Of a stretch of 64,000 bases of DNA, positions 45,892-52,667 are shown in pieces. Every line of letters starts with the position of its first letter. The first letter of the stretch is position 1. The translations under genes were made by a program, and so were the position numbers. Location of the stretch: positions 2,170,001 through 2,234,000 of the forward strand of contig NZ_AP018823.1 of the NCBI RefSeq assembly GCF_002217795.2. Reading direction: 5' to 3'. The notes beneath the pieces were generated by a model, which saw only the letters and a program-made list of their open reading frames with translations, did not search any database and was not told the DNA's origin. The DNA is from Aquitalea magnusonii. GTDB taxonomy: Bacteria > Pseudomonadota > Gammaproteobacteria > Burkholderiales > Chromobacteriaceae.

Positions 45892-46366
45892 GTGGCGTTT
45901 CGGCTATTCAGGTCATCAATGACTGCGGCAAAGAAGCGCAGCGGGTACTGCGCTGCATTGGGGTGGCCCGCTTCAATCAGCCGGCCCAGATTGGTTTCCA
46001 GCTGGCTTAGCTGTTCAGCTGGGCCAGGGCGATCATCTCCGCCTTGGCCTGCGCCTGTTCCAGCCGCGCCTTCATGCCGAAAAAAAGCGGGTTCAACTCC
46101 CGGCACTTGTCGCGCAGTGTTTGCAGCTCGGAGTCAGCCAGGCTATCCAGCAGCTCAGGCTCCATCGGGGCCATGGCGCGCAGCTCGTCCAGTCGCAGAT
46201 CCGGCAACAGGGTGGCATTCAGCACCAGATCAGCTTGCGCCGGGATCAGCCCGACATCGCCATGTTGCTGCATGGACTCAACCAGCAATGCACGAATATC
46301 CGCGACTGTCAGTTCGCGGATGGTGATGACGTGGTCACCGATAGGGGTGGGTTTTTCGATACGCAT
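45888..46366 (-). CDS. Tail assembly chaperone, -1 frameshift product (G-T type)
   Basis: The 0-frame (46366-46007) and a second ORF ending at 45888 overlap, and the second is in the -1 frame. In the 0-frame codons the minus strand reads T-TTT-TTC (46085-46079), a standard X-XXY-YYZ slippery heptamer inside a run of seven T. Slipping there joins residues 1-96 of the short form to 63 more residues (RHEGAAGTG... to DLNSRNAT), giving 159 residues. Most tailed phages make two chaperone forms this way just before the tape measure gene. The stop at 45888 overlaps the tape measure ATG (ATGA), supporting that this frame is translated. Confidence 0.8.
46007..46366 (-). CDS. Tail assembly chaperone, short (0-frame) form
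   Basis: 119 residues, helical and acidic, starting MRIEKPTPIGDHVITIRELT, with an N-terminal beta part and helical rest, as in GpG-like chaperones that coat the tape measure before the tube is built. GGAGCTTG precedes the ATG. It lies between the tail tube gene and tape measure. The main form is expected from 0-frame reading; a minor fraction shifts at 46079-46085. Confidence 0.8.
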   Translation of the reverse strand: MRIEKPTPIGDHVITIRELTVADIRALLVESMQQHGDVGLIPAQADLVLNATLLPDLRLDELRAMAPMEPELLDSLADSELQTLRDKCRELNPLFFGMKARLEQAQAKAEMIALAQLNS

Positions 46367-46377
46367 GACAAGCTCCA

Positions 46378-46398
46378 GGGCGCAGCCAGGCTGCGCCC
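46378..46398 (-). other. Hairpin between tail tube and chaperone genes
   Basis: GGGCGCAG-CCAGG-CTGCGCCC, an 8-bp GC-rich stem in the 51-bp gap between the two genes. There is no T run. It may slow polymerase or protect the tube mRNA end, which would lower chaperone relative to tube. Confidence 0.45.
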
Positions 46399-46417
46399 AT
46401 CGGTAATGGTGGATGGC

Positions 46418-47170
46418 TTACTTCAGCAGGGTTTCACGTACCCACTGGGACAAGCCGTCACCGGTCTGCAGCGGGTCAGCCAGTACCTCGAATTTCAGGC
46501 CGGCACTACGGAAATCCTTGCCCAGGATGGAGTACTTGTCGGCAAAGCCGAACTTGCCCCGGAACACTTCCATCACTACCTGCTTGCGGCTGGCCTTGTT
46601 CACGCCATGGAAGATCAGCGAGCGCTCTTTCTGGGAGCCGGCCAGCCACTCGACCACATTGGCCTCCAGTGCCTTGTAGCTGACCTTGATCTTTGTGCCG
46701 TCTGCGATACCGCCACCGGCCAGCGGGATGATGCCGGCAGCGGTCGGGAAGTAGTCCTTGCCCGCGATATACGGCTGGCCACCAGCTTCAGGGCTCACTT
46801 GAAAGTCACCGGCACCGAGATGTTCCAGCGGTACCAGGACACCCTTGAAGGCGGTCTGGACTTCATCGGAAATGGTCTGTTCGGCACGGGCATTGGCCAC
46901 GCCCATGGTCATTTCGGCAATGATTTCCGGCTGGAAAGTGGTCACTTTCAGATCCAGCGATACCGACTTCACCGAGTACAGCTTGTCGTAGTTGCCCTGA
47001 CCGGTGTACGAGTCCGCCAGCTCCTGGGTTTCCTGCTCAATGGTCAGGTCAGCCGATTCGCACATGGCAAACGGGGTGTATTTGGGGACACCATACTCCG
47101 CCATCATGATCTGGCCGGAGACCGAGTAAGAGTGTTTTTCAGTCGATAGAATGACGGGTGCGTAGCTCAT
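46418..47170 (-). CDS. Major tail tube protein
   Basis: 250 residues, beta-rich, with a single-domain tube look (MSYAPVILSTEKHSYSVSGQ; YSVKSVSLDLKVTTFQPEII; RSLIFHGVNKASRKQVVMEV). It lies between the tail completion genes gp36/gp37 and the chaperone, the fixed place of the tube gene. No sheath gene precedes it, so the tail is non-contractile. GGAGCCTGAAGC precedes the ATG. Confidence 0.8.
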   Translation of the reverse strand: MSYAPVILSTEKHSYSVSGQIMMAEYGVPKYTPFAMCESADLTIEQETQELADSYTGQGNYDKLYSVKSVSLDLKVTTFQPEIIAEMTMGVANARAEQTISDEVQTAFKGVLVPLEHLGAGDFQVSPEAGGQPYIAGKDYFPTAAGIIPLAGGGIADGTKIKVSYKALEANVVEWLAGSQKERSLIFHGVNKASRKQVVMEVFRGKFGFADKYSILGKDFRSAGLKFEVLADPLQTGDGLSQWVRETLLK

Positions 47171-47352
47171 GCTTCAGGCTCCGTGAAAGTGGGGGTGGAC
47201 TGCTTGGCCGTTGCCGGCTTGGCAATGTTGTTGCGGTACAGCCAGTCGGCCGTGCTGGGTGATACGTCCAGCTCTTCGCCGGCTGGGTAGGTCGTGCCGG
47301 CGTTCTTGTGCTCCACAATCAGCTCGACACGCTCTTTTTGTTGCGATGCCAT
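47167..47352 (-). CDS. Small DUF7210-like phage protein
   Basis: 61 residues starting MASQQKERVELIVEHKNAGTTYPAGEELDVSPSTADWL. The pattern of a short loading domain (VEL..H.HAG..YPAGE..DV....A.WL) is common in Mu-like phages between gp37 and the tail tube. Strong Shine-Dalgarno AAAGGAG; the longer frame to 47367 is not needed. It overlaps the tube gene by 4 bp. Role unknown. Confidence 0.65.
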   Translation of the reverse strand: MASQQKERVELIVEHKNAGTTYPAGEELDVSPSTADWLYRNNIAKPATAKQSTPTFTEPEA

Positions 47353-47363
47353 GGAGTCTCCTT

Positions 47364-47783
47364 TCATGCGTAGAAATCAGCGGTAAACAGCAGCGGGAAA
47401 TAGCCCCAGTCGCTCGCGTAGAGGGCGGCAGGCGGTGTGGACGCATGCAGCGGGTCATACAGCCCGGCATCCGGGGTCCAGCCCAACAGTGCAGCACGCA
47501 CATTGGCCAGCAGCTCCCCGGCCTTGGCCAGCATCTGGTCGGCACTACCCTGGAGAGCGGCCACCACCATCCACTGCTGCAGGATGTGGTTCTGGCCCTC
47601 CTGCGACTGACCATCACCCGGAATGACATCCCGCACATAGATCACATACAACGACGGCGAGACCTGCTCGCCACTGGTCACATCGGTCAACTCGCCACGC
47701 TGCACGATCTGGCGGACATCACTGATCTGGGCCTTGAGCTGGGCGACGATGTGTTTGCCCAGGGCGAGGTGGTCGGGTCGCAT
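47364..47783 (-). CDS. Mu gp37-like tail protein
   Basis: 139 residues (starts MRPDHLALGKHIVAQLKAQI; later HILQQWMVVAALQGSADQML). The pattern fits Mu gp37/DUF1834, a tail terminator-type protein of Mu-like phages. Its ATG overlaps the gp36 stop (TGATG). Follows gp36 as in Mu. Confidence 0.75.
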   Translation of the reverse strand: MRPDHLALGKHIVAQLKAQISDVRQIVQRGELTDVTSGEQVSPSLYVIYVRDVIPGDGQSQEGQNHILQQWMVVAALQGSADQMLAKAGELLANVRAALLGWTPDAGLYDPLHASTPPAALYASDWGYFPLLFTADFYA

Positions 47784-48214
47784 CAGTAGTCCCTCATGCT
47801 ACGGCGGGTAAATTTGCGGCGCGGGCCGGACATGACCACCTTGCCAGTGGAGCTGGCCGGGGTTTCCGGCACCGGCAAGCCCAGCGACACCACGCCATTA
47901 GCTACGTCCTTGAGCCACTTCACCCCGTCGTCGTAGCGCTTGGTCACTTCTTCACCTGGCTGGCTGGAGTACATGAAGTAGCGCACCAGGTCAGCGGCCA
48001 CACGCTCCAGCGCACCAGGAACAAACGGCACCGGTAGGGTGTAGCGCTTGCCTAGATAGGAGTTGACCAGCTCGGTGGCGTCCCCGATGGCGCGGGATAC
48101 CTTGCCTTGGTCAACTTCCCCGGTATTTGTCGGGTCAGTGACACGCAGCAGGAACTCACGGCCGAAGCGGTCTTCCAGGCCTTGCTGGGTGATGTAGGGG
48201 GTAGAAGTAGTCAT
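47783..48214 (-). CDS. Mu gp36-like protein (DUF1320)
   Basis: 143 residues starting MTTSTPYITQQGLEDRFG; later VSRAIGDATELVNSYLGKRY and VAADLVRYFMYSSQPGEEV. These are DUF1320 features; the family is a head-tail joining or tail completion component in Mu-like phages. First gene of the tail block. The ATG at 48214 is at the predicted transcription start of late promoter 3 and has no Shine-Dalgarno, so the message may be leaderless. Confidence 0.8.
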   Translation of the reverse strand: MTTSTPYITQQGLEDRFGREFLLRVTDPTNTGEVDQGKVSRAIGDATELVNSYLGKRYTLPVPFVPGALERVAADLVRYFMYSSQPGEEVTKRYDDGVKWLKDVANGVVSLGLPVPETPASSTGKVVMSGPRRKFTRRSMRDY

Positions 48215-48220
48215 GCCCGC

Positions 48221-48268
48221 ATTGTGCGGGCATGGGGAGTGCAAAAAAGGCAGGAAAGGGTTCGGCAG
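48221..48268 (-). promoter_or_regulatory. Candidate late promoter 3 (tail block)
   Basis: Minus-strand box CTGCCGAACCCTTTCCT (48268-48252; 13 of 17 match to the lysis copy), 25 bp, then CACAAT (48226-48221), then 6 bp to the A of the gp36 ATG. The -10 hexamer sits in an 8-bp dyad (48213-48233). Confidence 0.65.
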
Positions 48269-48336
48269 ACAGATGGATATGGGTACAATTTGTGGCCAAG
48301 CAGTGATGACAAATCCATCAAGACCAAGGTGAGGCC

Positions 48337-48777
48337 ATGTCCATCGAAATTCATAGAACTGAAAAGCCCTCGACAGTGATCGGTACGACTACTGATGAGT
48401 CTCAATTTTTTATTGCAAACACTCGCACGAATGGACTCCTTCACAAGGGTTACTTGCCCTCAGTCAGGGATGCCGTTCAAGAAGTCATTGATCTTGAAGT
48501 AGAACTGAAATCATTACTTGGCGCAGAGGGTCGAGATCACTTTGTGAAAGTTCGCAATGTGTTCGTTGATGACAAGACAAATAACATCACTCTGTATGTT
48601 GACTATCTACATGATAAGAATGTCACCCCCTTTATTGGTGACGATGAAATTGCTAATCGTTTGGGTAACGGAAACGTTGATCAGCATGGATGTGGTCGTT
48701 ACGTAGAGGTTAAAACCATCACAGCCTATTTTGCCTCCGAATCCTTCAATGAGATCGCAGATACCTATTACAAGTAG
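48337..48777 (+). CDS. Plus-strand cargo gene (moron), unknown 146-residue protein
   Basis: Transcribed against the phage late genes and lower in G+C than them, two marks of a moron. The soluble 146-residue protein starts MSIEIHRTEKPSTVIG and has an HVKVRNVFVDDKTNNITL-like beta part and a DQHGCGRYVEVKTITAYF end. AGGTGAGG lies just before the ATG, and TACAAT at 48284-48289 could be a -10 with a poor -35 17 bp upstream. I know no family; a lysogenic conversion or defence function is possible but unsupported. Confidence 0.7.
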   Translation: MSIEIHRTEKPSTVIGTTTDESQFFIANTRTNGLLHKGYLPSVRDAVQEVIDLEVELKSLLGAEGRDHFVKVRNVFVDDKTNNITLYVDYLHDKNVTPFIGDDEIANRLGNGNVDQHGCGRYVEVKTITAYFASESFNEIADTYYK

Positions 48778-48822
48778 CAGGCTGGCCAGGAAAACATCCT
48801 GGCCACCTCTCCTCCCTCACAC

Positions 48823-49584
48823 CTACCAGTTGCAAATGATCAGCTCCGCGCTGGACTTCCCTTTCTTCGGATTCACGCTGTACTGGATGGCCACCTGCTC
48901 CATCCTGAAACCCGCGAACACGTCACGAATATCCGGGTGGTCGTTGATACTCAAGATCACCTTGCCCTTGCAGCTGCGCAGCAGCGCGGCCAGCGCCTGG
49001 TACTCTTCAAACGGAAACGACAGGCCATAGCCCGCCGTCTGCCAGTACGGCGGATCAGCATAGAACAGGGTGTGGGAGCGGTCGTACTTCTGGATGCAGG
49101 TTTTCCAGTCCAGGTGCTCGACGTAGGTCCGGGCCAGGCGCAAGTGCGCAGCCGACAGCTCCTCCTCGATGCGTAGCAGGTTCATCCGGGGCGGACTGGT
49201 GGAGGCGGTGCCAAAGGTCTGGCCACTGACCTTGCCGCCGAACGCCATCTTCTGCAGGTAGTAAAAGCGGGCTGCCCGCTGGATATCCGTGAGGATGACC
49301 TCCGGCGTGATCTGCAGCCACTTGAACATTTCCCGCGAGATCAGCGCCCACTTGAACTGGCGTACAAACTCCTCCAGGTGGTGTTGCACCACCCGGTAGA
49401 GGTTCACCAGTTCGCCCGAGATGTCGTTCAACACCTCGACCTTGGCGGGCTTCTTCATGAAGTACAGGGCCGCTGCTCCGCAGAACGGTTCCACGTAGCA
49501 GGTATGCTCCGGGAACAGCGGCAGGATGTGTTTGGCCAGGCGGCGCTTACCGCCTATCCAGGGAATGATCGGAAGGGTTTGCAT
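48823..49584 (-). CDS. DNA adenine methylase (D12 class, Dam-like)
   Basis: 253 residues with all D12-class motifs: PWIGGKRRLAKHI (AdoMet site, motif X), YVEPFCGAAAL (motif I), LFYADPPYW (motif IV, DPPY catalytic), plus NDISGELVNLYR. It methylates N6 of adenine, probably in a short recognition site such as GATC. The ATG at 49584 lies 37 bp inside the end of com. In Mu this spot is held by mom, which makes a different DNA modification and is under Com control; here a methylase takes its place. Probably protects phage DNA from host restriction. Confidence 0.88.
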   Translation of the reverse strand: MQTLPIIPWIGGKRRLAKHILPLFPEHTCYVEPFCGAAALYFMKKPAKVEVLNDISGELVNLYRVVQHHLEEFVRQFKWALISREMFKWLQITPEVILTDIQRAARFYYLQKMAFGGKVSGQTFGTASTSPPRMNLLRIEEELSAAHLRLARTYVEHLDWKTCIQKYDRSHTLFYADPPYWQTAGYGLSFPFEEYQALAALLRSCKGKVILSINDHPDIRDVFAGFRMEQVAIQYSVNPKKGKSSAELIICNW

Positions 49585-49741
49585 CAGGCGATGTCCTGTC
49601 TGGCACGCCCTGGTGCGCTGGTGGGTGGCTCGTGGCCTTGAAATGATTGAGTGTCCGGCAGCGCGGACACTTGATACTGAGGGTAATGTACTGGCCTTCG
49701 GCCATTTTCCGGCCGCAATGGCCACAGCGAATATCGGTCAT
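49547..49741 (-). CDS. com: Com-like zinc-finger translational activator
   Basis: 64 residues with CxxC pairs at 6/9 and 25/28 (RCGHCGRKMAEGQYITLSIK then CPRC), the exact layout of the Mu Com zinc finger, followed by a basic tail with SHPPAHQGVP. Mu Com binds the com-mom mRNA and opens the mom ribosome site. Here its last 38 bases overlap the start of the methylase gene, the same geometry, and the methylase Shine-Dalgarno is partly paired in a hairpin. So Com probably turns on translation of the methylase. Confidence 0.85.
   Translation of the reverse strand: MTDIRCGHCGRKMAEGQYITLSIKCPRCRTLNHFKATSHPPAHQGVPDRTSPDANPSDHSLDRR
49585..49612 (-). promoter_or_regulatory. Alternative hairpins at the methylase ribosome site (Com target candidate)
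   Basis: Minus strand: CAGG (49598-49595) can pair with CCTG (49588-49585) just before the ATG, burying the AGGA Shine-Dalgarno. Upstream CAGGGCG (49612-49606) can pair with CGCCTG (49590-49585) instead, which would free AGGA. The two foldings exclude each other, as known for Mu com-mom. Confidence 0.5.
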
Positions 49742-49780
49742 GTCTCTGCAAGGTCGTTAAAACCCGTTAGAATTGCCGGG

Positions 49781-49796
49781 CTTTCAGCGCTGAAAG
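49781..49796. promoter_or_regulatory. 16-bp perfect palindrome upstream of com
   Basis: CTTTCAGCGCTGAAAG, a perfect palindrome 39 bp before the com ATG, in the 158-bp gap after the capsid gene. A candidate operator for control of the com-methylase pair. Confidence 0.45.
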
Positions 49797-49842
49797 TGGC
49801 AGCCTCGGGTTGGCCTGCAGGTTTGGTCTGCGGTCAGCTGTC

Positions 49843-49870
49843 CGGGTGGGTGTTAGCGCACCCACCCGGT
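49843..49870 (-). terminator. Strong hairpin after the major capsid gene
   Basis: Perfect 11-bp GC-rich stem (CCGGGTGGGTG and complement) with a 6-base loop, 30 bp after the capsid stop. No T run, so it may shield the capsid mRNA 3' end or weaken read-through into com. Confidence 0.55.
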
Positions 49871-49899
49871 CGCTGTCTCTCTATCGCCTCACGGCGTTA

Positions 49900-50928
49900 T
49901 CAAGTCAGTTTCAATTCCACCAGCACACCCGGACGGGCGCACAACGGCAGCGGATTAGACTGGGTATGGACATCCACACCACGGTCAAAATCGGTATTCC
50001 TGATCTTGGCGTAGTACGGCTGGCCCAGGGTGCCGACGGCTTCCATGAAGTCACCCGGCGCGTCATACATCAGGAAGGTCTGGCGGGTACCCAGCGGAAT
50101 GGCATGGCCAGCTCCTTCGCTGATCAGGGATACCGTGCTCTTGCCATCAGCAGTCGGGACTTCACCGGTGTACTCCTCGAAGGTCACACCGCCAAACTTG
50201 AAGCCGTTGCGCACGTCCCCGCCGATATTTTCCTGGGCAGCGGCCCAGCCCTGGAATGCCTTTTCCACGTTCGGATGGACAGTCAGTGCATCCATGAATT
50301 CTGCATCCACCCAAGCCTTGACCCCGGTGGACACATCACCCAGCAGGTTCTTTTCAATGTGACGGCACACGTTCATGCAAGCCTGCTTCACATTGAAGGC
50401 CGGGTCAGACAGCTTGAATTCGATCACCTTCTTCTGGATGCCGAATTCCTTGTACAGGTCGTACATCAGTTCGCCGTCACCATCCACAATCTTGCCCTTG
50501 ATGGCACCCAGCATCATCCACTCCTGGGTCAGGTCGTGACGGACCTTCATGTCCTGCAGATGGTCGTTCACCACATTGGCGACGTCGGCCACCGTCAGGG
50601 TGTCGTTGCCGCCAAAGACGCGAGAGCCCATGATCTCGGCCGCCAGAATGGTGTCATCGTGCGGGATGTGCGGTACCCCGAAGAACCGCACGTTCTTCTT
50701 GTCACGCTTGGTGCGTTGGCCCGGACTACCCACGTCCTGATTGGACAGGAGGTGGAGTCGGCCACCGGCATATTCCAGGGCGATGGTGCGGGAATTCACG
50801 CCCTTGCGCACAAAAATGCCGGACTGGCCTACCTTGGAATAGGTATTCGGCAGCAGCTTGATCGATTCGGTCAGGCTGGCGATGGAGAACGCGGGATCTT
50901 TCAACAGATCAGCGATAGATTGAGGCAT
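49900..50928 (-). CDS. Major capsid protein, lambda gpE-like
   Basis: 342 residues in the fold class of lambda E (HK97 fold, PF03864). Matching segments: VFGGNDTLTVADVANVVNDHL, the VKAWVDAEFMDALTVHPNVE loop, FKFGGVTFEEYTG, and PLGTRQTFLMYDAPGDFMEAVGT-like parts ending in a receptor-like VELKL. Mu itself uses a different capsid (gpT). So this Mu-like phage has a lambda-like shell. GGAAAAC precedes the ATG. It directly follows the decoration protein gene, as D precedes E in lambda. Confidence 0.85.
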   Translation of the reverse strand: MPQSIADLLKDPAFSIASLTESIKLLPNTYSKVGQSGIFVRKGVNSRTIALEYAGGRLHLLSNQDVGSPGQRTKRDKKNVRFFGVPHIPHDDTILAAEIMGSRVFGGNDTLTVADVANVVNDHLQDMKVRHDLTQEWMMLGAIKGKIVDGDGELMYDLYKEFGIQKKVIEFKLSDPAFNVKQACMNVCRHIEKNLLGDVSTGVKAWVDAEFMDALTVHPNVEKAFQGWAAAQENIGGDVRNGFKFGGVTFEEYTGEVPTADGKSTVSLISEGAGHAIPLGTRQTFLMYDAPGDFMEAVGTLGQPYYAKIRNTDFDRGVDVHTQSNPLPLCARPGVLVELKLT

Positions 50929-50971
50929 GGCTCAGTTTTCCTTTGCTTGAGGTCGTGACAGCGGGTGACGC

Positions 50972-51367
50972 TTAGTCGCCGGCACGCTCGGTGATGCGGA
51001 TGCCACGTGCCGACAGCTGGCGGTAAACGTGACGGTATTTGGCCGGGGCGGATGCCTGTGCCGCTTGCAGCTCCGGCAGCGTATCCAGCGCCACCAGGCA
51101 ATCGCCGGCCACGGTACCCACCTCGCGGGAGGTGACACCGGCATCGGCTGCCGGCAGCGCGTGGCGGGTCACGCCCAGCACGAAAGCCAGCGGGTCGTCA
51201 CCAACATGCCAGGGCACGGCCAGCTCATCGTCCAGCGTGGCCACACCCAGGATGGTGCCGGCCGGCAGTGCGGCCGGGCCGACTGCCAGGGTTTCGCAGC
51301 ATTCATCCGGCTCACCCACCAGCGGGATCTGGGGCGGCAGGGTCTGATTGATCGTCAGGGATTCCAT
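50972..51367 (-). CDS. Head decoration protein, lambda gpD-like
   Basis: 131 residues. The run of strands LPAGTILGVATLDDELAVPW, then DPLAFVLGVTRHALPAADA, then a TVAGDCLVALDTLPE end matches the layout of lambda gpD (110 residues), which sits as trimers on the outside of the capsid and stiffens it against packaged DNA. Placed between protease/scaffold and capsid E exactly as in lambda (C/Nu3-D-E). AAAGGACAG precedes the ATG. Confidence 0.75.
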   Translation of the reverse strand: MESLTINQTLPPQIPLVGEPDECCETLAVGPAALPAGTILGVATLDDELAVPWHVGDDPLAFVLGVTRHALPAADAGVTSREVGTVAGDCLVALDTLPELQAAQASAPAKYRHVYRQLSARGIRITERAGD

Positions 51368-51400
51368 GACTGTCCTTTTCTGGCCAAGGGCCGTATCGGG

Positions 51401-51931
51401 TTACTTGGTGCCGGCGCGGGCCTTGGCGTTGGCAATCAGCGGGTTGTCGCCAGCCTGCTGGTTGTCATGCTTGCTATTGGCGGCGCGTGTGGTGGTTTCG
51501 GTACCGGGCTGCACCACGACCGGGGCGGATTTCACAAAGTCCTTGAAGGCCTTCATGTCGGTACTGCACATGGCCTGGTAGAAGTTGCGGCTGGCTGGCG
51601 TGATCTTGCCGGCAGCAATGGCTTCATCCAGCGCCTTGTCGACTTCGGCGGCAGCAGTGCCGGCTTGCAGCTGCTGCAAGCTATTGGCCACGCGCTCGTA
51701 TTCGGCCTTGGGTACAAAGCCGGTCATGATGCTGTTGGTTACTGCCTTCAGGTCGGCATCGGCAGCGGCACCGGTAACCTGGCGCAGACTATTCATGGCG
51801 GTCTGGGTCGAATTGCTGATGTCCTTCAGCGTCTTGATGGCATTCAAGGCGGCAGACAGTTTGCCGGCTGCATCCATGGCATCGCTGATGCTGATACCAA
51901 GCTCCTGCAGCAGCTGGTCAATCGGGTCCAT
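51401..51931 (-). CDS. Scaffold protein Z from an internal start in the protease gene
   Basis: In-frame ATG at 51931 with AGGAG eight bases upstream. The 176-residue product (MDPIDQLLQELGI start) is the helical scaffold half. Mu I and lambda C both use such a nested start (Z, Nu3), so scaffold is made in excess over protease and shares its C-terminus. Confidence 0.75.
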   Translation of the reverse strand: MDPIDQLLQELGISISDAMDAAGKLSAALNAIKTLKDISNSTQTAMNSLRQVTGAAADADLKAVTNSIMTGFVPKAEYERVANSLQQLQAGTAAAEVDKALDEAIAAGKITPASRNFYQAMCSTDMKAFKDFVKSAPVVVQPGTETTTRAANSKHDNQQAGDNPLIANAKARAGTK

Positions 51932-52459
51932 GCGGTTCTCCTGTGAGTTGAGGGCACGTAAAAACAGGTTGGGTTGGTTGGTCAGCCCCACGGCGACCAG
52001 GCGGACCACGCGGCCGCTGGCATCAAAATCGAAGACGGGTGACAGGTAGCGCCATTTCTTGGCCGTGATCACCTGAACGGCGTCGGCATTCCATTCAATG
52101 CGCGCCCAGGTCTCTCCATCCCGGATTTCCAGCTGCTTGATCCAGCCCGCAGCCTCTGCTTTCTGGCCGGTCTGCAGGCACACCATGCTGAGGTGGTCGT
52201 AGTCGACCACCGGATCAATGCCCTTCGCCTGGTTTGCTGCAAAGTCGGCCAGCACGGCGGCGGTGTCGGTATGCCACGGTCCACGGCCATCACGGCCCAT
52301 GAACGTGCCGGCCGGAATGACCTGGCACCACTCAGACGGCTCACCATTCGACCCCAGCGCCAGGGCGATGGAGAGCGCGATGGCGCAGCTCGCCCGCTGC
52401 AGGCCATCAGGCTGCAGGCTGTTGAGTGCACGGATAACGTCTTCGGGAATGAGCTTCAT
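51401..52459 (-). CDS. Mu gpI-like prohead protease with fused scaffold
   Basis: 352 residues. The N-half (MKLIPEDVIRALNSL; VPAGTFMGRDGRGPWH-like; VDYDHLSMV) is the Mu I protease; DYDHLS holds the His of the catalytic pair, and ITAKKWRYLSPVFDFD adds the Ser-type region. The C-half is a helical scaffold (MDPIDQLLQELGISISDAM to IANAKARAG). The ATG at 52459 is one base past a dyad and seven bases beyond CACAAT, so it may be at the transcription start; an ATG at 52468 lies inside the dyad. First gene of the head shell block. Confidence 0.85.
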   Translation of the reverse strand: MKLIPEDVIRALNSLQPDGLQRASCAIALSIALALGSNGEPSEWCQVIPAGTFMGRDGRGPWHTDTAAVLADFAANQAKGIDPVVDYDHLSMVCLQTGQKAEAAGWIKQLEIRDGETWARIEWNADAVQVITAKKWRYLSPVFDFDASGRVVRLVAVGLTNQPNLFLRALNSQENRMDPIDQLLQELGISISDAMDAAGKLSAALNAIKTLKDISNSTQTAMNSLRQVTGAAADADLKAVTNSIMTGFVPKAEYERVANSLQQLQAGTAAAEVDKALDEAIAAGKITPASRNFYQAMCSTDMKAFKDFVKSAPVVVQPGTETTTRAANSKHDNQQAGDNPLIANAKARAGTK

Positions 52460-52466
52460 GGGCTGC

Positions 52467-52514
52467 ATTGTGCGCAGCCTGGTGGGGACAAAAACGGGGG
52501 AAGGGGTTCGGTAA
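52467..52514 (-). promoter_or_regulatory. Candidate late promoter 2 (protease/head shell block)
   Basis: Minus-strand box TTACCGAACCCCTTCCC (52514-52498), identical in all 17 bases to the lysis copy, 25 bp, then CACAAT (52472-52467), then 7 bp to the ATG at 52459. Upstream, dyads TTAAC/GTTAA (52565-52578) and GGGGTA/TACCCC (52581-52602) may end the previous transcript. Confidence 0.7.
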
Positions 52515-52667
52515 ATGCGCAGATTGACCGGATGCAGCGGGCGGAAGGCTGTCTGAGTTAGGAATTAACACGCGTTAACGGGGGTAGACGGCGTTTTACC
52601 CCATTACTACCAACCCTTAGCAGTCTACCTGCACTACGCATGCGCCAAGGGCGGTTTATGGGGAAAG

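Noticed and set aside
45888..46106. Independent 72-residue gene before the tape measure gene
   Set aside because: Its ATG has no Shine-Dalgarno, and the -1 heptamer explains the frame better.
44905..46326. Plus-strand ORF (473 codons) across tape measure and chaperone genes
   Set aside because: Antisense shadow; it also mirrors the 243-bp repeat, which makes it look repetitive.
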